Shown: positions 48,161 through 52,780 of the stretch, in pieces
Layout of the letters: each line of letters begins with the position of its first letter
Position numbering within the stretch: position 1 is the first letter of the stretch
Source: Collinsella sp.
GTDB lineage: Bacteria > Actinomycetota > Coriobacteriia > Coriobacteriales > Coriobacteriaceae
DNA: 52,780 nucleotides
Assembly (NCBI GenBank): GCA_019425005.1
Contig: JAHYYK010000007.1
Coordinates: forward strand, 1-52,780
Direction: 5' to 3'
Translations under genes and position numbers: made by a program
The notes under the pieces: model-generated
Seen by the model: only the letters and a program-made list of their open reading frames with translations
Database searches by the model: none
Told to the model about the DNA's origin: nothing

Positions 48161-48170
48161 AATAGAAAAA

Positions 48171-48195
48171 GGCCAGAGGCTTAATACCTCTGACC
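48171..48195 (-). terminator. Terminator of tRNA-Val
   Basis: GGCCAGAGG and CCTCTGACC form a stem with one C-A mismatch around CTTAATA; on the - strand a run of T (TTTTTC) follows. Confidence 0.8.
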
Positions 48196-48206
48196 TGCGC
48201 TTTTGA

Positions 48207-48281
48207 TGGTGGGCGATACAAGATTCGAACTTGTGACCCCATCCGTGTGAAGGATATGCTCTACCCCTGAGCCAATCGCCC
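48207..48281 (-). tRNA. tRNA-Val (anticodon CAC)
   Basis: Acceptor GGGCGAT/ATCGCCC, D arm GCTC/GAGC, anticodon loop TTCACAC on an ATCC/GGAT stem, T arm ACAAG TTCGAAT CTTGT, A73 and encoded CCA. Confidence 0.95.
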
Positions 48282-48419
48282 GTCGCCTTTCGGCAAAAGA
48301 GATACTAACATAGCCGTGCGCGGTTTACCAAGAACTTTTTGCCCTCGATTATAAATTCGTGAGAGCAAACCGCACTGTTTCAACCCAGTCAACCAACAAA
48401 ACCGCAGCTTAACCACCCT

Positions 48420-49208
48420 TTATCGTTTAATCCACGAGGACTCGGGACGGCAGATAAGTCGCGCGTTGTTGTAAGCCATGTCGAGCGTGAGACAGGTACG
48501 CGCTGCGTAGAAACCGTCCTCGCGCTGGATGGTCAGCGCCAGCTCGGGCTTGTCGCCGGTCAGGCACAGCGGCAAGAGCAGCTGGATCCGGCCGCCGTAG
48601 AACTGCGGCACAGCGAGCGTGTAGTTTGCGGCGGCGCGGCGGGCGGCCTCGACGACGGCGCCCTCAAAAGCGCGGCGCAGCAGCAGCGAGTTGTCCTCCC
48701 CCATCAGGCTGGCGGGGATGCGCGTAAGGTTCTCCTCGTCGCCCAGAATGTGGTCGATGTTGGAGCGGATGGGCAGTCGATAGTCAAAGACCAGCTCGGA
48801 GGGGTCCTCGGCAAAGCGCACGCGGCACGGCAGGTACTCAAACGAGACCAGCATGGGGTCGCTCTCCTTAAAGAAGCCCTTCAAAAACCAGCGCTGGCGC
48901 GCGTCGGGCTTGGTGTTGGGCTCAAACAGGCCGTAGATGGTCTCGTAGCGACGCGTGTACAGGCCGGTATTGAACAGGCAGCGGTCATCGTCGAACACCA
49001 GCGGCAGGTTGGACGGCCCGGTCTGGTCCAAGTCACGCTCGGTCAGGAACACCGCGCGGCTAAACGAAAACGACAGGTAGTTTTTGAGGATGCGATTGCC
49101 GGGACCCCAGTCCTCGGGGTCGGCGAGATCGACCAGACGGTCGTAGCAGGGCTCGGGGCAAAACGCAAACTCGTAGACATTGCTGCACAGGGTGCTAGGG
49201 AGTTCCAT
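48420..49208 (-). CDS. DUF3825-like protein
   Basis: A 262-aa soluble protein resembling the DUF3825 family: PCYDRLVDLADPEDWG, RILKNYLSFSFSRA, FNTGLYTRRYETIYGLF and the C-terminal LAVPQFYGGRIQLLLPLCL are its recognisable blocks. The family has no established function and often occurs near regulatory or defence genes. ATG 49208 follows TTGGACGTCAC; an earlier TTG-type start at 49223 is possible. It is transcribed toward tRNA-Val and separated from it by about 140 gene-free bases. Confidence 0.75.
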   Translation of the reverse strand: MELPSTLCSNVYEFAFCPEPCYDRLVDLADPEDWGPGNRILKNYLSFSFSRAVFLTERDLDQTGPSNLPLVFDDDRCLFNTGLYTRRYETIYGLFEPNTKPDARQRWFLKGFFKESDPMLVSFEYLPCRVRFAEDPSELVFDYRLPIRSNIDHILGDEENLTRIPASLMGEDNSLLLRRAFEGAVVEAARRAAANYTLAVPQFYGGRIQLLLPLCLTGDKPELALTIQREDGFYAARTCLTLDMAYNNARLICRPESSWIKR

Positions 49209-49253
49209 GTGACGTCCAATCAATTCATTAACCGGCGTGCGGATGCTTAGATT

Positions 49254-49769
49254 CTATACGAGCGACAGATCGCCCGTGCCCGCAACGAATCCGCAGCGCA
49301 GCTCTTCGGCTAGCTCGCTGTTCGTGCGGCGACTGGAAACGAGGTCCTGGATCCAGGCGTAGTACTGGTTGTCCTTTGGTTCGGGGCTGTCAGACAGCAC
49401 GACCGGAGTGCCTGCGAACCTTAAGACGGACAACGCAAAGACAAGGCTGGTTCGTTTGTTACCGTCTTCAAAGATATGGTCCTTGACCATGTGCTCGGCC
49501 ACGTAGGTGACCTGGTCAAAGATGTCTGCGAAGCGATCGGCCGGCAATTGACCGAATGTCGTACAGAATGCACCCGCAAGCACGGACTCGATGCGTCCAA
49601 GCTCAAGCGCGGCCCGGTCGCCTGTGGCGTCGGTTGTATAGCAGCGCCCGACCGTCATCAGCGTGCTGTGCAGGCGCATCACGGCCGCGGCCATAGCTTC
49701 GAGCGAACCGGCATCATCGAGCACGAGCGGCGCGAACGGATGCGCGCCCCGCTTCGTGTCCGCCATCAT
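49254..49769 (-). CDS. Doc-type Fic toxin (death-on-curing family)
   Basis: A 171-aa Fic-fold protein. The active-site motif HIFEDGNKRTS fits the Doc form HxFx(D/N)(A/G)NKR rather than the AMPylator HPFxxGNGR, so phosphorylation of EF-Tu, as with phage P1 Doc, is a plausible activity. Helices before it (RIESVLAGAFCTTFGQLPADRFADI) are typical. ATG 49769 follows TTGGAG with 5 bases and overlaps the stop of the small upstream gene by 4 bases (ATGA), a toxin-antitoxin arrangement. Confidence 0.85.
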   Translation of the reverse strand: MMADTKRGAHPFAPLVLDDAGSLEAMAAAVMRLHSTLMTVGRCYTTDATGDRAALELGRIESVLAGAFCTTFGQLPADRFADIFDQVTYVAEHMVKDHIFEDGNKRTSLVFALSVLRFAGTPVVLSDSPEPKDNQYYAWIQDLVSSRRTNSELAEELRCGFVAGTGDLSLV

Positions 49770-49951
49770 GAGTTCTCCAAGAGCCTGAGCGCGTTGGGCA
49801 TGTTCGAAATGGTCAGCCGAATAGCTTCGTCGATTGACGTGGTGCCGCCGAGCAAAATCGGTGATGCTGAATTTGCCACGTGCGCAGTTGAATGATCTTC
49901 TTGAGCAACGCAATCAGCGCCGTCATCTTGTTGAACATGGCTCCAAGGCAT
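49766..49951 (-). CDS. Probable antitoxin of the Doc-type toxin
   Basis: A 61-aa protein that I do not recognise. It has its own ribosome site AGAGGAG 6 bases before ATG 49951, ends in the toxin start codon region (ATGATG overlap) and has a plausible helical C-terminus (SIDEAIRLTISNMPNALRLLENS split over 2 helices). Position and size suit an antitoxin, but it does not look like Phd or a known DNA-binding antitoxin; it could be a frame-shifted remnant. Confidence 0.45.
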   Translation of the reverse strand: MPWSHVQQDDGADCVAQEDHSTAHVANSASPILLGGTTSIDEAIRLTISNMPNALRLLENS

Positions 49952-49962
49952 GTCTGACTCCT

Positions 49963-50652
49963 CTATAGTTTTACAGACGAAATAGCCTGCGAGTCGTACT
50001 CCAGAGCAATCGGTTGCCAGACGAGGTCTTCGATGGTGCAGTTTAGGGTGTCTGCAAGCGCCAATGCCGAGGAAACCGAGGCGCGGCGTAGGTCGAGCTG
50101 GTTCTGCTCGTAGAGTTGTATGGCGCGAAGCTTAACCCCCGATTGGGCGGCGAGCTGTTTTTGCGTTAGTCCGGCAGCCTTTCGTGCCGCCTTGAGGCCC
50201 TTTTTGTCCGCTTGGGCGTTGTTCCATTTTTCGATGACAATCTGGGCGAATTTATCTTCGGAGGCCTCGTGGAGCGGATGGTACGAGCCGATGATCCAAT
50301 CGAGCGGAGCGACTTCGAGTAGCTTATTAAAGCCCAAGCTGCTCATCCATTGCGTATAGGCCATAACCCACCCCGCCCAATACTGAGGCGAACGGTCGAA
50401 CGGATAGGTCTCCCTACATCTGACGGGGGTCAGTCCCGCATGGGCGATAATATCGCGCGCGAGCTCGTCGCCCGCCATGCCGCAGACGACGCGAGGCATA
50501 CCGCGCTCAAACTGTTTCATCTCAAGAGCGTTCGACATGATCGCCGTTAACTCGGCTGGAGTCAGCCCTTGGTCACAGAGAGCAAAATCGACCGCCTCGC
50601 CCAGCGTTCTCATTGCATCCTCGAGATACATCTCACTGTAGGCGTAGGTCAT
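49963..50652 (-). CDS. XRE-type helix-turn-helix protein, probable antitoxin of the DUF3990 protein
   Basis: A 229-aa protein. The N-terminal half (YLEDAMRTLGEAVDFAL ... RVVCGMAGDELARDII) is a domain seen fused to HTH regulators in Firmicutes/Actinobacteria toxin loci. The C-terminal half has an XRE helix-turn-helix (LKAARKAAGLTQKQLAAQSG to LADTLNCTIEDLV, about residues 150-210). It overlaps the DUF3990 gene by 20 bases and would bind the upstream palindrome at 51314-51366 to autoregulate the pair. Function is inferred from architecture. Confidence 0.72.
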   Translation of the reverse strand: MTYAYSEMYLEDAMRTLGEAVDFALCDQGLTPAELTAIMSNALEMKQFERGMPRVVCGMAGDELARDIIAHAGLTPVRCRETYPFDRSPQYWAGWVMAYTQWMSSLGFNKLLEVAPLDWIIGSYHPLHEASEDKFAQIVIEKWNNAQADKKGLKAARKAAGLTQKQLAAQSGVKLRAIQLYEQNQLDLRRASVSSALALADTLNCTIEDLVWQPIALEYDSQAISSVKL

Positions 50653-51301
50653 CGCCCGTCATCCCCTCTCGAATGATATCGACGATACGTATTCCCTCAA
50701 ACGGGTTTTCGGCAAGGAGCTCCCGATACTGCGCCCTTGCCGCTTCATCTCGTTCCTTGGCCAATGGACCATATAGAGCTTGCTGCGCACGTTCAAATCC
50801 AGCAAAACGAATGCTCTTAAACGCACGCTCGCTTTTGAGCACAATCTGCTCCCCCAGGTTACCGAGCCTCATAGATCGTCCAAGCTGATCGACGGTGATC
50901 GTATTGTTTACAAAAGCTCTGGCATAGCTAAAGTACGAGTCGTCCGCACGCCACCCCCTTATTACGTCGCAAGTGCTCGTCTGAGGTAGAAAGTGATCAT
51001 GGAGATATTCGCACGCCCCCGCGGCAATGGCGGTATCTTTGCGAAAAGAACGATGCTCAACGAGCAACGCTATCCAATGCAGGACGCAATATTGCGGCGA
51101 TAGCAAGTCGAGAACTTTGAGATCGGCTATATCGAGTTCATAGCGATTCGCAAAGCCATCGGCATCCCGAGAGCATGCCCATTCCCTTGCAAGGTCGAGG
51201 CTCTCTGTGCAATAGAATCCCTGTCCATAGTCGTTATGGATTTTCCCCAGGCCAAGCTGGGGAGCCTCAATGATTTTCTGAGAACCATGCCATAGTTCCA
51301 C
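50633..51301 (-). CDS. DUF3990 protein, possible ADP-ribosyltransferase-like toxin
   Basis: A 222-aa protein with the DUF3990 hallmarks: MELWHGSQKIIEAPQLGLGK-type start (split here over two helices), then YGQGFYCTESLDLAREWA near residues 28-45. The HGS/GxGFYxT/LAxxWA pattern recalls the H-Y-E ADP-ribosyltransferase fold. GTG 51301 follows TTAGGAG by 7 bases. Coupled by a 20-base overlap to the XRE gene, it is a candidate toxin. Its activity has not been shown here. Confidence 0.72.
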   Translation of the reverse strand: MELWHGSQKIIEAPQLGLGKIHNDYGQGFYCTESLDLAREWACSRDADGFANRYELDIADLKVLDLLSPQYCVLHWIALLVEHRSFRKDTAIAAGACEYLHDHFLPQTSTCDVIRGWRADDSYFSYARAFVNNTITVDQLGRSMRLGNLGEQIVLKSERAFKSIRFAGFERAQQALYGPLAKERDEAARAQYRELLAENPFEGIRIVDIIREGMTGDDLRLQ

Positions 51302-51313
51302 GCGAGTCTCCTA

Positions 51314-51366
51314 ACAGGTATCGCCCTAGCGATAGTATAACATACTATCGCTAGGGCGATACCTGT
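51314..51366. promoter_or_regulatory. Perfect 25-bp inverted repeat at the DUF3990-XRE promoter
   Basis: Arms 51314-51338 and 51342-51366 are perfectly complementary around AAC. Each arm holds an inner palindrome, TATCGC-N4-GCGATA. A - strand -10 TATACT (51339-51334) sits at its centre, 33 bases before the GTG. It looks like a double operator over the promoter. Confidence 0.8.
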
Positions 51367-51499
51367 ATTCAAATAGCAAGAGGGTGTCTGGAACCGAGTT
51401 TGAGTTCAATACTTGCTTCTAAGGCTCGCCGAGTCCGGAAGTATGCGACAAAATTCAGACTTGCTGATCATGCCGGAGCACACTAACGCCTCGTCCTGC

Positions 51500-51799
51500 T
51501 TACAGAGCTTCATAGACACGCACCTCATCTTTCTCGATGCTTTTGCGGAATGCCGGGCGCATGTGCGCTGGTGGGTTGGTGACGATATCAACCTTTCGCC
51601 CAAGTTCCCTCTCGAGCTCATGGGAGAGTTCGTAAAGCGTGCCGAACGTCATGGTGTTGCCGCAGACTAGGCGCAAGTCAATATCGCTATCGGGCGTTTG
51701 TTCGCCTCGGGCAAACGAGCCAAATAAATATGCTTCGCTGACGTCGTATTGAGCAAGCACGCGAGAGGCGGAGGTGGATATGTCGGTAGGCGAAATCAT
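51500..51799 (-). CDS. MNT-type nucleotidyltransferase domain protein
   Basis: A 99-aa minimal nucleotidyltransferase. The catalytic motif GSFARGEQTPDSDIDL (GSxARG ... DSDIDL, residues 27-42) is intact and a third acidic residue is in VDIVTN. Such proteins are usually the antitoxin of HEPN-MNT pairs, where they AMPylate the HEPN toxin. No HEPN gene is recognisable directly downstream, so this copy may be an orphan. I see no strong ribosome site before ATG 51799. Confidence 0.8.
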   Translation of the reverse strand: MISPTDISTSASRVLAQYDVSEAYLFGSFARGEQTPDSDIDLRLVCGNTMTFGTLYELSHELERELGRKVDIVTNPPAHMRPAFRKSIEKDEVRVYEAL

Positions 51800-51827
51800 G
51801 GGTTATTTGCCGTTCAACAGTAGAACG

Positions 51828-52106
51828 TCAGGGGGCCAGAGTCGAAACCACCGGTCCGGCTTTTTGGCGTTCGGCGAGCTCGAAGATAAACGGGGCGTTT
51901 GATCTAATAAATTCTGTCAAGAAATTGAGGTCATCAGCAGTAAATCCTTCGACGTTGGACCATTTGACCGCAGGCAAGAAGCAATCCGCATGGTCAAAGC
52001 CAAAGTCAACCGGGCGTTCGACGGCTACGCGAACGGTTCCGTCTTCTCTTGTCTCTGGGTAGGAAAACTGGGTGCCATCATCAAGCTGAACATAGCTCCA
52101 AAGCAT
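51828..52106 (-). CDS. Small protein of unknown function
   Basis: A 92-aa protein I do not recognise. It begins WSYVQLDDGTQFSYPETRED with alternating beta-type residues, continues PVDFGFDHADCFLPAVKW and ends with a helix (LNFLTEFIRSNAPFIFELAE). AAGGAGG lies 7 bases before ATG 52106, so it is a real gene by translation signals. It lies 29 bases upstream of the MNT gene on the same strand and might form a pair with it. Confidence 0.65.
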   Translation of the reverse strand: MLWSYVQLDDGTQFSYPETREDGTVRVAVERPVDFGFDHADCFLPAVKWSNVEGFTADDLNFLTEFIRSNAPFIFELAERQKAGPVVSTLAP

Positions 52107-52460
52107 GTTTGCCTCCTTAGTGTCTACATCCGAGTATAAAGAACAGATTAGATGCAGCGTGATGCGAATTGAATTATTCCCATAAGACCTGAACTGCTGA
52201 TTATTGTATTTGTTGAGTTTTGAGCTATCTCACACTTCAGTGTCTTTTTGACATGGAAAACTGTCGTTGTGTGTTGGTCGGGCTATATGTCATGGATCGT
52301 ACTTAGATTCGAGCGCCTGCATGCTTAACAGCTTGCAGGCGCTCGAACAGCTCAAGAAGGCCGGCGTCTATTACTTTCTTGGCAGCCTCAACTGCATGAT
52401 CCGTTTCGTGGTTAATGCTAAATAGATCCTAAGCCATTTTGCTTTTAGGGGGGGTCGATC
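52107..52460. other. Gene-free interval with a 14-bp hairpin and a small remnant frame
   Basis: A perfect stem TTCGAGCGCCTGCA (52308-52321) / TGCAGGCGCTCGAA (52334-52347) stands near a short + strand frame, listed separately. The rest is A/T-rich and shows nothing else. Confidence 0.45.
52321..52425 (+). pseudogene. Possible remnant of a pyridoxamine 5'-phosphate oxidase-like gene
   Basis: A 34-codon frame from ATG 52321 to TAG 52423-52425 reads ALEQLKKAGVYYFLGSLN near its start, similar to the N-terminal FLKxAGxYYLATV of small flavin-binding oxidase-like proteins, then loses resemblance. No ribosome site is seen and the ATG lies in a hairpin. It is at most a decayed fragment. Confidence 0.25.
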
Positions 52461-52780
52461 TTAAGTTTTATACCTGGTTATCTTCTTCCATTCGGCTGGG
52501 AACCCCATGGCCTCAAGGAGGCGCTCCTCGCCGATGCTCTCATCCAATGACAAGTATCCGTTAACGCACTTGACGAGCTTAGCCTTGAATGCCTTGAACT
52601 CGTCGTCGCGCAGGAGGTATCGAAGGGTGATCACTGCCGAGAAGACGTCTACCTTGCCGCAAACGTAATCCGGCCCAATCTTTTCGATGCCGAGCTTGGC
52701 GTGCAAGGTCGTGTCAGGAATCTCTACGTGGCACCTGTGGGAGAAGAGGCGCTCGCCGTGCGCGCAGACGTTCCTGTAGA
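52461..52780 (-). CDS. Abi-family (AbiD/AbiF-type) protein, C-terminal part (5' end outside window)
   Basis: The last ~106 codons of a protein whose open frame enters from beyond the right edge. The visible start YRNVCAHGERLFSH has the RN-x2-(A)H helix motif and the AHGERL signature of Abi_2 proteins involved in abortive phage infection, related to HEPN nucleases. The remainder (VFSAVITLRYLLRDDEF, ending FPAEWKKITRYKT) agrees with AbiD/AbiF C-termini. The 5' part must be read from neighbouring sequence. Confidence 0.75.
   Translation of the reverse strand, partial: YRNVCAHGERLFSHRCHVEIPDTTLHAKLGIEKIGPDYVCGKVDVFSAVITLRYLLRDDEFKAFKAKLVKCVNGYLSLDESIGEERLLEAMGFPAEWKKITRYKT

Larger units (their letters stand above)
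47760..48206. other. Gene-free interval with TTTGGTC-type repeats
   Basis: No gene is supported. It holds two 11-bp repeats at 47849-47870, three related repeats at 48127-48160 and A/T-rich DNA between, ending at the tRNA-Val terminator. It looks like a site where DNA has been gained and lost. Confidence 0.45.

Overview
The window looks like a chromosome segment of a Collinsella-type member of the Coriobacteriia (Actinomycetota). This assignment rests on protein flavour, GC-rich codon use and gene order, not on a database match. Most of it is housekeeping DNA. A visibly GC-richer inserted module lies at about 22.2-27.2 kb, and a toxin/defence-rich tail lies at about 46.6-52.8 kb.

Layout. (1) 1-10.6 kb, + strand: rimO (3' end), pgsA, cinA-type amidase, recA, recX, rny, a GHKL ATPase, spoVS, miaB, miaA, hflX. 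(2) 10.6-13.5 kb: an SOS hub. lexA and a DUF1624 membrane protein run on the - strand. A LysM membrane protein resembling the SOS division inhibitors YneA/DivS runs divergently, followed by nrdR and dut. GAAC-N4-GTTC LexA-type boxes sit in the recA promoter and in the lexA/divS-like intergenic region. (3) 13.5-22 kb: structured intergenic repeats, an MGDG-synthase-like glycosyltransferase, trxB, a DUF1836 regulator, DegV, a secreted NlpC/P60 hydrolase, apt, and a MerR (FtsR-like)/FHA/CDP-alcohol transferase set that recalls the actinobacterial pgsA2-garA-ftsR neighbourhood. (4) 22.3-27.2 kb: a GC-rich ABC transporter with two permeases, a YxeA-like exported protein and a two-component system. 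This is probably a peptide-antibiotic sensing and resistance module, and a tRNA-Pro gene follows on its right. (5) 27.9-45.0 kb, all - strand: a tightly packed run of eighteen genes transcribed from an ABC-F gene through a small membrane protein, an M50 protease, scpA, scpB, rluB, cmk, plsC, ispH, a DUF512 radical-SAM protein, der, plsY, gpsA, rpe, cysteine desulfurase, NIF3, zinc ribbon and coaBC. Many of these genes overlap by a few bases. (6) 45.0-46.6 kb: two near-identical tRNA-Ala(GGC) units, each with an upstream inverted-repeat element, flanking a tRNA with a CAT anticodon. (7) 46.6-52.8 kb: a possible DUF559-like nuclease, tRNA-Val, DUF3825, a Doc/Fic pair, a DUF3990 + XRE pair behind a perfect 25-bp inverted repeat, an MNT nucleotidyltransferase, a small unknown protein and the 3' end of an Abi-family gene.

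How it works together. The recA and divS-like promoters have the same design: the LexA box fills the -35/-10 spacer. This would link DNA damage to recombination, division arrest and probably nucleotide supply (nrdR, dut). The long - strand cluster combines phospholipid synthesis, isoprenoid and CoA synthesis, chromosome segregation and ribosome/GTPase functions. No CRISPR array, rRNA gene or complete transposase was seen.
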